Shown here one piece after another: positions 21,413 through 31,510 of a DNA stretch of 64,000 nt (positions within the stretch are counted from its first letter, which is position 1; every line of letters starts with the position of its first letter). The position numbers and the translations under genes were made by a program. Under the pieces are notes generated by a model. The model made no database searches and was not told where the DNA came from. It saw only the letters and a list, made by a program, of their open reading frames with translations. The DNA comes from Symbiodinium natans (taxonomy: Eukaryota; Sar; Dinophyceae; Suessiales; Symbiodiniaceae). The DNA lies in NCBI GenBank assembly GCA_905221605.1, contig CAJNDS010000236.1, forward strand, positions 325,001 through 389,000, written 5' to 3'.

Positions 21413-21561
21413 GTATACATACAATTATAAATATGGATATTTGAGGTATTTATTAAGAAGCATATCAAATCTAGCCTTTTTGCGCAATCTTTATATTCCA
21501 CATCGTGCCTCACTAGCCCTAAACCTTAAACCCTAAGCCCTAAACCCTAAACCCGCAGCAG

Positions 21562-21655
21562 GCTTCTCGCCTCCAAAGCCCGGAAGCAGGACTCACCAAA
21601 CCACCGGCTGCTGGAGAAGCTGGGCGCAAACACCGAGGAGGACAAGGAGCCCGCA
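21562..21655 (+). CDS. Exon candidate bracketed by telomere-like repeats
   Basis: CCCTAAA array, acceptor acccgcagcag, then LLASKARKQDSPNHRLLEKL and GANTEEDKEPA. Possible donor CCGCA|GTAGAT; a degenerate TTTAGGG array follows. Charged helical peptide with an acidic end; no family recognised. Confidence 0.45.
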
Positions 21656-21663
21656 GTAGATTC

Positions 21664-21858
21664 TTTTTGGGGTTTAGGGTTTAGGCTTTGAGGTTTAGGG
21701 TTTAAGGTTTAGGGTTCGTTGCAAAAAGGTTTAGGGTTGGGGTTTAGGGTTTGAGGTTTAGGGTTCTTACGTTCCGGGTTAGGGGTTTACGGTTTTGGGT
21801 GTTGGGTTTGGGTTGAGGGTTTCGGGTTCAGGGTTGAGGGTTTAGGGTTTAGGGTTCA
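21664..21858 (+). repeat. Degenerate TTTAGGG array
   Basis: About 190 bases of TTTAGGG with TTTGAGG, TTTACGG and TTGGGGT variants, interrupted by GTTGCAAAAAGG. Confidence 0.85.
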
Positions 21859-22885
21859 GCAAGCTTGTCCGAGTCTGTGCTCAAAAAGGTTGAGGGCGGT
21901 ACCCTTTTGGGGCTTCCTATGACAAGGATTGTGGTATGTTAGGGCGGGTTCAAAGGAAGACCCCCATTTTTGGGGATACGCAGGGCCTAGCGGCAAGGCT
22001 TCGCGTTTTGGGCTAGGCGGGCAGCGCGCTCTGCAGTTCCGCAAGCAGGGCCCCTTGGAGCATATGATCCCCACCAAAGCTAGCTGGGTACAGTAGGGGT
22101 GAGCGGCAAAGAACTCCCCACGCCTGGACGTTCCAGCCATGCGCAACAGAGGTCAGACTGAGCCTAGTCGTAACCGAGCCGAGCTCCTGCGCTGACGAGA
22201 ACTTTCGAAGTGGTGGACGCATCGTCTCACCTCCCGACCACGAAACAAGGACTCCTATCCGTCCTATCCTGCCCGGAGGCGTGCCGGCAGCTCATTCGCT
22301 TTGAAAGACTTCGCCGACCGAAGTGGGCACTCCCCTCCCCCCCACCCCAGCTGAAATCCTTTGAATTTATTTGTTCCAATGCTTTGCAAGGGGTCTGTAT
22401 GGTGCTCATCTTTCAAGGGGCAGGTCAACAACAGACCCAGGGTGCAGCCGAGTAGGATATGTCTCTGTCTGTGTGTGCTCTGCGGCTCGGGATTGGTGAG
22501 AGCTCGGTATGCATCGGGTAGCATAACAGGGTGCAGATACAGTACAGGAACTGGAGAACTGAGCTCCTGGACCTGGAATTTTGGTAGCTGTGTGGATATG
22601 GGCTCTCGTTGTTTTGGGGTTGGGATGTTGCAGGGCGGAGCTTTGTCCCACCGTGCTCGCTTTTTTGCGATGTTTTCTCCAGCCGCATGGACTCGACTCT
22701 GTCCTCTCTTCTGGCTTCCAGAGCGTGTCTCCCCGCCTAGTCCTGCAGTGCTGTGGCCCTAAACCCTAAACCCCAAACCCTAGACCCTCTACTTGGGCCC
22801 GTGCTGCTCAGATTCGTGGCTGTGGCACGTAAGACCGGAGCCTTGCCCCCTGGAAGCCCGAAACGCCGAAATCCTGCAATTGAAT

Positions 22886-23135
22886 AAGGGGGGTTAGGGG
22901 GGGGGGGTTTAAGGGGCTTTCGGGGGTTCATGGGGGGGGCTTACGGGGGTTTTGGGGGGGTTTAGGGGGGCTTACTGGGTTTTAGGGGGGGTTTATAAGG
23001 GGGGGTTGAGGGGGGCTTGGGTGGTTTTTGGGGGGGGTTTATCAGGGCTTATAAGGGGGGTTTAGGGTTTTTTTTTTAAAGGGGGGTTTTGGGCCGGGGT
23101 TTAGGGGGGGTTTCTAAGGAGGGTTTAGGGGGGTT
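22886..23135 (+). repeat. G-expanded telomere-like array
   Basis: GGGGGGTTTAGGG-type units with G runs of 5-9. It is the strand complement of the C-rich tract type seen at 4396, and has strong G-quadruplex potential on the + strand. Confidence 0.9.
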
Positions 23136-23140
23136 TGGGG

Positions 23141-23242
23141 GATGCTTCGTCGGCTCTGAAGGAGCTCTGGGACCTCCAGATGCCCATGGCCGCCGTCATC
23201 GACTGGGAGGAGGAGGAGTCCTTGCAGAGCCTGGGCTTCCTG
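23141..23242 (+). CDS. Exon candidate, acidic, unknown protein
   Basis: The frame DASSALKELWDLQMPMAAVI, then DWEEEESLQSLGFL, is clearly protein-like. The splice sites are not obvious. It is an exception to the usual layout, with TTTAGGG-type repeat upstream and CCCTGAA downstream. Confidence 0.45.
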
Positions 23243-23355
23243 ACCCTGAACCCTGAACCCTGAACCCTGAACCCTGAACCCTGAACCCTGAACCCTGAAC
23301 CCTGAACCCTAAACCCTAAACCCTAAACCCTAAACCCTAAACCCTAAACCCTAAA
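23243..23355 (+). repeat. CCCTGAA block followed by CCCTAAA block
   Basis: Nine CCCTGAA units then seven CCCTAAA units with a sharp change between them, as if each variant spread as a block. Confidence 0.95.
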
Positions 23356-23359
23356 CGAG

Positions 23360-23427
23360 GATGCAAGGAGGTCCTGAGGGTTTTGCACTCGGAGCTTGCC
23401 AGGGATGGGTCCAAGAACTCGGATCTT
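23360..23427 (+). CDS. Exon candidate after CCCTAAA array
   Basis: Acceptor ccctaaacgag, then CKEVLRVLHSELARDGSKNS. A GT donor may lie at 23411 (GGATGG|GTCC) or further on. A second protein-like stretch in the same region (about 23502-23600, IGRRLRVRIVRRNYAAKLWD) could be the next exon. No family recognised. Confidence 0.35.
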
Positions 23428-24228
23428 GTGTCCACCCCTCCTTGCACAGCAGGGTGCACGCTGCAACGTAAGAAGGTTTCCTGGTTTCCTTCCAAGTTCC
23501 CCATGAGCATCGGCCGCCGTCTCCGAGTGAGGATCGTGCGGCGGAACTACGCAGCCAAGCTCTGGGACATGTTGCAGCAGCCTCCAATGGATGCTGCACC
23601 AGTCACTTTTCCAGGCCTCACCCCTCGGAGTTCGTGGAATCTGGTGCCTAGTTGGTGCTTAGTTGTTGCTCTGGGATCTGGGATCTACCTTGGAAGTCGA
23701 TCCCCCGGAAGCTCTCATCCCCTCTTTTCGCGAGGCAAAGGTGGCAAAAAGTGGAAGGAGAAGGACTTGAATCATGAGAACCCTCTCGTGCGACATTGTC
23801 AGACAAGTAGCACAAGCTTCTGTTCTTTCTGTTTTGTGCAATTTCGCATTGTCGGTTTTGTGCGATTCGGCGTTCTTGGCTTCTTTGTGTCTTAACTTCA
23901 AGCTTTGGTGGTTCTTGACATGCCTTGCTTGAAAGTCGCCAATGCAAATCATGACGGCCGAGCCAAACAGTTTTACATGGGCCCATGTCGCCCCACTTGT
24001 GCAGAGACACGACCTCACTAGCTCTTCAACGAGGAAGCCAGGCAAAGTCATCCGATTGTGAGACCCAGCATGGTCCGGCATATTTTAAAATGCTTAAGTA
24101 CGTCTCATGGTAGTCGATTATAGTATTATAGCATATATTATACTACAGCATATTCTTTTGAGTCGAGTAACTTCAAAAGATTCGAATCCGGTCTAGGAGT
24201 GCTCGCGGCCCCCACGTAAGGGCCGCAG

Positions 24229-24329
24229 CGCCCCCGAGAGCTCCAAGGGAGCTTCCGGCAGGAGGTGCGAGCCTGGCTCCTGGAGCATGCCTTCCCCACC
24301 ATCAACTACAGGGTGCCAGGCTCGCAGGG
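24229..24329 (+). CDS. Exon candidate, unknown protein
   Basis: Acceptor gggccgcag, then RPRELQGSFRQEVRAWLLEH and AFPTINYRVPGSQ, ending at a GT within a TTTGGGG run. Mixed helix and strand composition. No family recognised. Confidence 0.45.
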
Positions 24330-24394
24330 GTTTGGGGACTTTTGGGGAGTTTGGGGAGTTTGCGGAGTTTGGGGAGTTTGGGGAGTTTGGGGGG

Positions 24395-24528
24395 TTTTGG
24401 GTTTATGGTTTGGGGTTTAGGGTTTAGTGTTTCGGGTTTAGGGTTTCAGGTTTCGGGTTTAGAGTTTAGGGCTTGAGCCTGGGTTCAAAAAACAAGGGTT
24501 TAGGGTTTAGGGTTTAGGGTTTAGGGTT
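24395..24528 (+). repeat. TTTAGGG array with TTTCGGG and TTTGGGG variants
   Basis: Degenerate first half, then five clean units at the end. Confidence 0.85.
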
Positions 24529-24637
24529 CGCAAGAGGGAACGGGGGGTGAAGGCGGGAGGGGGAGGGGAGGAAGGGCCTCTGATTGAAGGATCTCGAGGT
24601 GTGAGAGCCCCACAAATGTCGCGAGCTGGCTCACAAG

Positions 24638-24696
24638 GGTTTAGGGTTTAGGGTTTAGGGTTTAGGGTTTAGGGTTTAGGGTTTAGGGTTTAGGGC
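24638..24696 (+). repeat. TTTAGGG array abutting an exon
   Basis: Eight clean units. The last one runs straight into the acceptor of the next exon (TTTAGGGCAG|GC). Confidence 0.9.
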
Positions 24697-24698
24697 AG

Positions 24699-24777
24699 GC
24701 TACCAGGGAAAGCAGAACCCCTTCCCCTTCGACAAGTACTTCGGCAAGTCCAACACCGGTGGTGTCGGCCTGGTCTT
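24699..24777 (+). CDS. Exon candidate, unknown protein
   Basis: After TTTAGGGCAG the frame reads YQGKQNPFPFDKYFGKSNTG then GVGLVF, with a GT donor at 24778 (the frame itself continues VKIK). Lys/Phe/Gly-rich globular-looking peptide. No family recognised. Confidence 0.45.
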
Positions 24778-25357
24778 TGTGAAAATCAAGGACACGGGGC
24801 ACAGCCATAAACCATGTAGCAAGCGCATTGAGCCATAAACAACTCAGATTGTGCAAGATCGCGCCATGATAACGAAGAAAAGCCGAATGACTGCTACACC
24901 ACATTGGACCAACATGAGCCAGAAAACACCTCAACTAAGCTTCAGGTTCTGAGGCTTAGGAGTTTTCCGAGAGATGCAAGAAACCCGGATCAGCCACATG
25001 TGCAACGTGCGATGTTTGAGGACCCAAAGTCGATCCGTGAGCACGGCAAGACCCTAAGCACTGAACCTGCAGAAGCCCGCATTTGGGGCTTTCTCCTAGC
25101 TTTGCGCAGTGTGGCGAGGAGCTCTGGGGTGTGAGAGCTTTCGCAGAGTGAGGCTGTGAGCCATTTCAGGGGGCCTCAGTGAAGAACGTGTAAGGGAAGC
25201 CAAGAATACCAAAGAAATCCAGAAGCCAAAACGGCCCCGAAGCAATGCACCATTGCGGTCCCTTCTTGTAGTGAGGACATCAACGACTTCGGTCCTCAGT
25301 TTCGGGCGATCCGCTACATGAGACCACACATGGTGTCTCGGCTCCTAATGCCTAAAG

Positions 25358-25396
25358 CCCTAAACCCTAAACCCTAAACCCTGAACCCTGAACCCT
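25358..25396 (+). repeat. CCCTAAA/CCCTGAA array
   Basis: Six units, ending one base before the ATG of the next candidate. Confidence 0.85.
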
Positions 25397-25547
25397 ATGG
25401 CTCCGACCAGCGAGTCGTTACCCTTTTTTGGTTCGGGGCGTGCGCAAGTGTGCGGAAATCAGCTGGCGACCGTTGTCAAGGAGAAGTTGTATGGCAAGAT
25501 CCGCTTTGCCGTGGTCGAAAAAACAGCTGCTGGGCTTCTAAGAGAAG
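25397..25547 (+). CDS. Exon candidate beginning with ATG
   Basis: The CCCTATGG junction gives an ATG. The frame reads MAPTSESLPFFGSGRAQVCG, then NQLATVVKEKLYGKIRFAVV and EKTAAGLLRE, to donor GAAG|GTGCGG. The second half looks like a real alpha/beta segment. Whether the ATG is a true start or chance is unclear. Confidence 0.4.
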
Positions 25548-26133
25548 GTGCGGCCCCCTGCCTCACCTTATCTTTGTTTATTTCCACTGTACATGTGCAG
25601 CCCCCGAACACTCCTACATGCGTCATGTGGGTGTGTGTGCGTGTGTGACAAGGATGCATGCCACTTCGCATTTGCAACTATGCCAATGAAAGCCCCGAGA
25701 GTTTAACAAGGCGAGCAGCATAAATACAACAATCACTTCTGGAGATGATTCTGAGGCAAAGACGAAGGAGATGAGAGAGGCGCTCAAGGTTGGGTGACCA
25801 AGCAGAACTTCAGGGGTAGCGGTGAATTGGCTTGGGATTTTGATGAAGACACCGCTGATTGCTAGCCAACATTTTGCACCCACAAAGGGTTTCCGGTTCA
25901 GACGCATTTCTTTCTACTGGGCATTGCTGCATGGCAGATCTTCTGGAATCGGTGCAACGGGGATGCTGTACACGCCTAGAAGCCAACATTATCACCCTCA
26001 CCTGCGACCAAAGTGCGCACGCAACAGAAGTGACGCACGTGGGCTGGACGCCTCAGCTTTTGGCCCTCAGTCGGTAGTTGCTCTCAACTAGAGTAATGTA
26101 GAATACCATCCTCATGAACCAGGCTTCTACCAC

Positions 26134-26290
26134 CCTAAACCCTAAACCCTAAACCCTAAACCCTAAACCCTAGACCCTAGACCCTAGACCCTAAACCCTA
26201 AACCCTAAACCCTAAACCCTAAACCCTAAACCCTAAACCCTAGACCCTAGACCCTAGACCCTAGACCCTAGACCCTAAACCCTAAACCCT
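26134..26290 (+). repeat. CCCTAAA/CCCTAGA array
   Basis: About twenty-two heptamers with CCCTAGA variants in two separate blocks. Confidence 0.95.
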
Positions 26291-26306
26291 CCTCCCCCCC
26301 ACCCAG

Positions 26307-26430
26307 GTTAAACGAGAGCCTGGAAAGCGAGCTCGTCCTCTTTAGCGACCTCGAAGGCTTGGGCGACCGGGCGCCGGTCGGGAACCACTTTCATGGGAAT
26401 CCTCGGAAGCGCCTGGGCATACTCGAGTAA
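26307..26430 (+). CDS. Terminal exon candidate, unknown protein
   Basis: A very good acceptor (cctccccccccacccag) directly after a CCCTAAA array, then 40 codons to TAA: LNESLESELVLFSDLEGLGD, RAPVGNHFHGNPRKRLGILE. TTTAGGG repeats follow at once. It may close the gene to which the 15-25 kb exon candidates belong; that link is inference. Confidence 0.5.
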
Positions 26431-27070
26431 TACAGGGTTTAGTGTTTAGGGTTTAGGGTTTATTTGTTTGGGTTTAGGGCTCAGGGATATAGTAATGGAG
26501 TAGTATAGAGCAGAATAAAGAGCAAGAGAGTAGTAGAGTATTCGAGTGAGAGAGCAATAGAGTATTCGAGGAGGAGAGTAATGGAGCAATGGGAATATAG
26601 CAATCTCGATGGTAGTTCAGGAGCATTAATATGGTAATATAGTAAGATAGTATACGAATATTGTATGGCCCAAACAAAGGTGGAGTTCAGGTTAGGTTGA
26701 ACCTTGAACCCTGAGCCTTAACCCTTCTAACCGACCCCAGTTGCACAAACCTTCTACCATTGGTGGGCGAGTTTCAACGAATTTTCCCCCGAGGCTGGGA
26801 CCCCGTAGTGGCCAGACCGGTGAGCAGTGATCGTTCTGGGCTCCGTCCGTTCCACGTGACGGGAACCGGAACCCGAAGTGCATTCCAAGCGTTCGACTAG
26901 CAGTGCTGGGTAAGGGGTTTCGGGTTTAGGAAGTTGCGGCGTTCTTCCCCCCGATGAGTGCGAAGGGGAAATCCCCCCAAAATCGAAAACTGCACGGGCG
27001 CGTGCGAAACCCGAGGCCCTGAAAATAGTCGACCAAACGCTTCAACCCCAAACCCCATCCCCCAACTACC

Positions 27071-27247
27071 ATGAACAAGTGCCCAGTCAGGTACCGTCTT
27101 ACCGACCTCAGTGAGGAGTCCGTCAACTCCTTCTTCGAGGCCAAGCTTTGGGGGGGATTCTGGATTGTAGAATTGTCGTACATTACACCTTGGGGGCGGG
27201 AGCCAGGGGGTTGTGGGGCACTTTTTGCCAGATTCCTCTTCTCCTAA
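27071..27247 (+). CDS. Exon candidate with ATG
   Basis: ATG at 27071 after a pyrimidine-rich stretch; MNKCPVRYRLTDLSEESVNS, then FFEAKLW, is protein-like. The remainder to TAA at 27245 (Gly/Trp-rich) is probably intron. A possible first exon of the gene in the next four entries. Confidence 0.4.
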   Translation: MNKCPVRYRLTDLSEESVNSFFEAKLWGGFWIVELSYITPWGREPGGCGALFARFLFS

Positions 27248-27257
27248 AGGATGCTTC

Positions 27258-27377
27258 GAGGTGCCAGCTCCATGGACTTCAAGATCAACCCAAGCTCTCT
27301 CGGGCGCAAAGAAAGCCCAGGCCTACTACGACGGCAAGCTGCCGACCTACTGGGCCTCCCTGGACGAAGCCGGCAAG
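27258..27377 (+). CDS. Exon candidate with GC donor
   Basis: The frame TSRSTQALSGAKKAQAYYDG then KLPTYWASLDEAGK ends at AAG|GCCCCC. GC donors are the rule in the better-supported genes of this window. No family recognised. Confidence 0.45.
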
Positions 27378-27541
27378 GCCCCCCCCCCCCCCCCCCGACT
27401 TTTTGGGCCTTGGGGCCTTGTGGGTGTGGTTTTGGGCTTCGGAGTTGAATTTTCAAAGTCTTTGCTTAGGTCTTGTTGGTACATCTCTTCCCTGCCTTGA
27501 GCCATTGAAACCTATCCCCCTTCCTATCACGCTTGCGAAAG

Positions 27542-27601
27542 ATGCCAATGCGGAAGGCACCCAAGGATGGCGAGCTGGCAAGCTTCACTTTTGACGAGCA
27601 G
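27542..27601 (+). CDS. Exon candidate, 20 codons
   Basis: Acceptor gcgaaag, MPMRKAPKDGELASFTFDEQ, donor GCAG|GTGGAA. Neat exon structure; no family recognised. Confidence 0.4.
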
Positions 27602-27864
27602 GTGGAAAGGGGGGTTCAACGGGAAGGTTCGAAGTTATATATGGGGCCGATGCATGGTGCTTGTGTGAAAAAGAAGAAGACGCATGCCGTCGAGCTCCGC
27701 CGCAGGCCCGAACTTCAGAATACTGCGATCTTGCAGTCCTCACCTTTGGCCACCATGTTTTTCAAGTTTCGTCATCTAAAGGAGGGGCCCTGTTGCAGAT
27801 GCATATTTTTGACAGTTTATCTACAGAGGCCCGTCAACGACGCAAGCACAAGCATAACACCTAG

Positions 27865-27970
27865 GCATGACCAGGATTTTATTGAGGCAGTTTACCAGAG
27901 TTTCCTTGAGGCCGCCTTGCGTGGTGGTCCTTTTTGGGTAGACATTCCCCAAAACCTTCAGCAGGAATGA
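27865..27970 (+). CDS. Exon candidate ending in TGA
   Basis: Acceptor acacctag, then HDQDFIEAVYQSFLEAALRG and GPFWVDIPQNLQQE, stop at 27968. Amphipathic helix followed by an aromatic strand. It may be read through further if a donor lies inside. Confidence 0.4.
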
Positions 27971-28276
27971 TATGAAGACCTCATGGATTCAAGGTCCCAG
28001 TGCCCACCCCACAGCCCTCAGCTGTAGCGCGCCCCGGAGGTTTACCAAGCCCCGAAGAAGATGGGGACATTCGCGGCCCTCCCGCAAGTCACAGCCCGTT
28101 TTGGCAGCTGGGGGGGCTTCGGGTTTGGGATTTCGGGTTTTGGCGTGGCTTGTGGCGTTCCGCTTTTCCCCACGTGGAGAGAGCTAATTCCCAAACCCTA
28201 AGCCCCATAAGCTCTATAAGCCCTTTAAACCATATCAACCCTACATACAAAAACCCTCAACCCTTTAAATCCCAAG

Positions 28277-28378
28277 CCCGGAGCAAAGGTCGCCTATTTC
28301 AACAACGCCAGCGTGGGCTGTGCCGACTGCGAGCGCGGCCGCGAGGCGCCTGCATCCCATCCTCCTCCGGTCAATTAG
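28277..28378 (+). CDS. Terminal exon candidate, Cys-containing
   Basis: Acceptor tcccaag, then PGAKVAYFNNASVGCADCER, GREAPASHPPPVN, stop TAG at 28376. A CxxC pair (GCADCER) could bind metal or form a disulfide. It lies about 280 bases before the WWE gene's start and probably ends the gene of the preceding exon candidates. Confidence 0.45.
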   Translation, partial: PGAKVAYFNNASVGCADCERGREAPASHPPPVN

Positions 28379-28655
28379 TGATCCCACCCAGGTACTCTGC
28401 AACTTCGGAATGTTTGGCATACACCAAGCTCCTGGTTCACAAAGGCTAGATGCTGCAGAAGCACCACCAAAGAAAGCCCACAAGTGGACAAGTAGTGGGC
28501 AACCCTGACATCTCCATCTTCCGGAGCCAAAACCACCAAGAAGTCAAGCCAGGTTCACAGACCCCGAGCATCGCCCTTGAAGCCGGCGTTGTGTTGTTTG
28601 AGGCATCCGGCTCAACGTCGCAGGCACAGAAGCTGCACAGTGTCGGGTGGTTGCC

Positions 28656-29573
28656 ATGGCTGCCATCGAAGGCGAGTGGCTCATCAAGTTGGAGCGCGGC
28701 TGGAGCACGTGGGTCGTAGGAGAGCAGCCGTTCCGTGGATCCCCGGAAACGTTTCGCTACATGTTCGGCAAGACCGAGTTCCAGGTGGAGTTTCAGAATG
28801 AGACGGAGGGCACCTCCACAAACCTCTCAACGGGCAAGTCCCGGCCGCTGTGCTTCGTGGCCAAAGGCCAGGCGCCACCTTCGGACGAAGAAGCTGTCCA
28901 ACCACCCCAGCCTCAGACACAGACTCTGATCTCGGAGGACAGACCCATGCAGACCACAAAGGTTGACAGCAACTTGCCCACTTGCTGCTACCTTGCAACG
29001 AGTGGCACCCAATCCTACGAAGGAGAGTTCCAGTGGTTGATTGAGCTGGAGAAGGGCTGGAGTCCATGGATGCCAGGGAATGAACCCTTCGATGGCAACA
29101 CGGATGAGCCTTTGCGCTATACCCTCGGCAGGTATGACTTTGAGGTCCACTTTGAGGATGAGAGCCATGGCACACAGACAAACCTCACCTCCGGCAAGGT
29201 GCGACGGATCCAGCGCCTGCGCAAAGGAGAGGCCGTTCCTGCGTGGGAGGGTACCGGCATCCGGAGGCGACCCGCGAATGCCGGCGCAGCCGCGATCGCC
29301 CAGGCCCCTGCAGAATCTGCAGCTATGGCCGCGCAATCCAACCGGGCGGTAAGGCGCACTGCCGGCTATCCCGCAGCCTCAGCCACAAGCGCACCGGTGA
29401 AGGGCGCCCAAAAGTTTGCGCTCCGCACATCCAAGCCAGCCGCAGCTGCAAGACCACAAGTGTCGGAGGCTGCGCACAAGGCAACAACCGTACCAAGTGC
29501 CTCGAAAGCTCCGACAACCACGGCGGGCGGCAACGTTCCCCGGTTCATGCGGCCGCTGAAGTCGAAAGCCTGA
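28656..29573 (+). CDS. Tandem WWE-like domain protein, intronless
   Basis: One uninterrupted 305-codon frame. I use the ATG at 28656 (ttgccATGGct); the frame is open three codons upstream without an ATG. Two repeats about 120 residues apart each match the WWE fold: paired Trp (W8 with W16/W19; W127 with W135/W138), then an F or Y strand and the signature TNLSTGK-RPL (about 55-66) or TQTNLTSGKVRRIQR (about 173-187), as in Y-x-V-x-F...Q-T-N..TG..R-x-I-x-R of WWE domains. Known WWE domains bind ADP-ribose or iso-ADP-ribose and occur in ubiquitin ligases and PARPs. Here no RING, HECT or PARP domain is attached: the rest (about 195-305) is an Ala/Thr/Pro-rich, basic tail. It may be a reader or adaptor. 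The WWE call is by motif only; the repeat is certain. Confidence 0.7.
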   Translation: MAAIEGEWLIKLERGWSTWVVGEQPFRGSPETFRYMFGKTEFQVEFQNETEGTSTNLSTGKSRPLCFVAKGQAPPSDEEAVQPPQPQTQTLISEDRPMQTTKVDSNLPTCCYLATSGTQSYEGEFQWLIELEKGWSPWMPGNEPFDGNTDEPLRYTLGRYDFEVHFEDESHGTQTNLTSGKVRRIQRLRKGEAVPAWEGTGIRRRPANAGAAAIAQAPAESAAMAAQSNRAVRRTAGYPAASATSAPVKGAQKFALRTSKPAAAARPQVSEAAHKATTVPSASKAPTTTAGGNVPRFMRPLKSKA

Positions 29574-29886
29574 GAAGGTGCCAGATTCCGGACAGCACAA
29601 GCTACCTGTCAGATTCTTCGTTGAGCCCGTGACTTTTCAAGACATGGTGCAACGTCGCTTGATCAGGCATCTGACCTGAGCGAGCGGGAGCATCGCCTAA
29701 CGAATTGCGCACTCAAGTGCCGAAGTTTGCCGCAAGCGCACCCGGCCGCGGGAAGCACAACGCTTTCTGCGTTCGGGTGGGTCTTGTGGAGTGGTCCTGT
29801 TGCTGGTGGGGCGCTTCCTAGAAGCAGCACACTGCCGGCCTTGCTTTTAGACTCTGGACTCTAGACAGAGCCCCCAAAAGCGATGA

Positions 29887-30357
29887 ACCATCCCTGCCGC
29901 ACCCGTCGCCGAGCATGGCGCAGCAGCTGCACCCCGCCCCTCTCGAGCCCCAGAGAACCCAGAGCAGCCCTCGCAGGCCTGGCGGTTGGTGCAGAAGGAG
30001 GCGCTGCCTCTCTCTCCCTCTCTCTCTCTCTATATGTCTATTTGTTTGGTAACTACTATTCTTATTGCTTTTCTTGTCGCTCTTCTTTTGTTAGAGTTAT
30101 TGTATATATACATATATATAGACACACACACATATATATGTAATGCTCAGATGAATAAACAAAGAATGTATTTTATACACATATGTGTATTTCTATATGT
30201 TTGTGTGTGCATGTGTGCGGTGTTCATTTTGTCAAAGAGTTCCGGAAGGCTCCATCGCCCCCCTGGCCAGGTGCGGCTGACCAAGCGACTGCGGGAGCGT
30301 GTTCGACTCCTCGCGCTGGACCAGCTCTTGGTCGGAGTTACTTCCTGTATGCTGTAG
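29887..30357 (+). CDS. Two possible exons in one open frame, unknown protein
   Basis: The frame is open throughout, but the middle (about 30002-30230) is CT and TA/CA microsatellite and must be non-coding. Flanking pieces look coding: IPAAPVAEHGAAAAPRPSRA...WRLVQKEA at 29890-30003, and RLTKRLRERVRLLALDQLLV at about 30275-30340. The acceptor for the second may be tcaaag at 30237. No family recognised. Confidence 0.3.
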   Translation, partial: TIPAAPVAEHGAAAAPRPSRAPENPEQPSQAWRLVQKEALPLSPSLSLYMSICLVTTILIAFLVALLLLELLYIYIYIDTHTYICNAQMNKQRMYFIHICVFLYVCVCMCAVFILSKSSGRLHRPPGQVRLTKRLRERVRLLALDQLLVGVTSCML

Positions 30358-30463
30358 TTTTCTCAGTATCACTGTATATCACCATACTATTATGATTATG
30401 ATTATATTATATATGGTCCCGGGCTGCTACCCCCACCCCCCACCCCCTTGGTGTGGGTGTGGT

Positions 30464-30860
30464 TGGGGTTAGGGTTTGAGGGTTTAGGTTTAAGGATTAG
30501 GCCTACCCCCTCCCCCCCCCCCCGGTGTGGTTTGGGGGCTAGGGTTTAGTGTTTAAGGTTTTGGGTTTAGGGTTCGGGGTTTAGGGTCTGAGGTTTAGGC
30601 CCGTGGTGCGGTTGGGGGGTTGGGGTTAGGATTTGGGGTTGAAGGTTTAAGAGACCGGCCGCCCGTGCTACCCTGCGCGCCCCCTGTGGTGTGGGTGTGG
30701 TTGGGGGGTTAGGGTTTTCGGGTTCAGGGTTTAATGTTTAAAGTTTCAGTTTAGGGTTTACATACGTTTAGGGTTTAAGGTTTGGCCCCCCCTGTGCTGT
30801 GAATGGGGGATAATGGGGGGTTGGCGTTTGGGGTTGAAGGTTTTTAGTCTTTAAGGGTGT
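30464..30860 (+). repeat. Degenerate TTTAGGG-type array
   Basis: About 400 bases of eroded units (GGGTTTAGGG, GGTTTAAGG, GGTGTGGTTGGGG) mixed with C-rich islands. Probably an old array. Confidence 0.75.
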
Positions 30861-31281
30861 GAGGTTTAAGTTTGTTTTAAGGTTTAGGGAGAGGCTCGGG
30901 GTTTGGGGGAGGGGGGCCGGGGGGCCGCGGAGACCAGGAACGGGTTCCATTCGGGGGGATTGCAGTGGAGGGGGGGGGATACCAGGGGGGGGGGTAGGGC
31001 CCGGGAGACCGAGACAGTTTTTTATTTGTTATGTTCGGATTTCGGGTTTGTGGTGTACGAGCCAACGACCAGTTCGACAGCGAACAGCAATCCCTCGACA
31101 CAACTCAACTCGACACGATCATCAAACTATCAGAAGATGTTTCGTTCCACCTTCCCCCCCTCTCCTCGGGCAAGAAGTAAAAACCTAAACCCGAAAACCC
31201 TAACCTCGTAGTCAGACGTTTGTCCAAAAGGCAAAATCCCCCCCCTAAAAGAGAGCCCGCTGCTGCGGTGGGTTCCTTAAG

Positions 31282-31355
31282 GTCCCGCAATGAGCACGGG
31301 GAGCAGCTGGTTCCGGGACGGCTTGCCCAACCCCTGGTGGTGCCCCTCCCGGAAA
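31282..31355 (+). CDS. Exon candidate with consensus donor
   Basis: Acceptor gttccttaag, SRNEHGEQLVPGRLAQPLVV, PLPE, donor GGAAA|GTGAGG. No family recognised. Confidence 0.4.
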
Positions 31356-31377
31356 GTGAGGGTTTTCTCGGGCGCTT

Positions 31378-31400
31378 TTGTGTGTGTGTGTGTGTGTGTT
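31378..31400 (+). repeat. (TG)n microsatellite
   Basis: TG run; a second one lies at 31664-31684. Confidence 0.85.
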
Positions 31401-31510
31401 TTTTTATTTTAGTTTTTTGCGTGTTTTTTTTGTCATGTGTTTAGGGTTGAGGCGCGGGCAATAGCCTGGAAGGAAGAAGGGTTGAGGAGCACAGTGGGAT
31501 TTTATGTGCA

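Noticed and set aside
21202-21513. - strand ORF of 103 codons (Ile/Tyr repeats)
   Set aside because: It is a translated (AT)n microsatellite.
24172-24200. tRNA T-arm (GATTCGAATCCGG)
   Set aside because: No acceptor stem, D-arm or anticodon arm can be folded around it.
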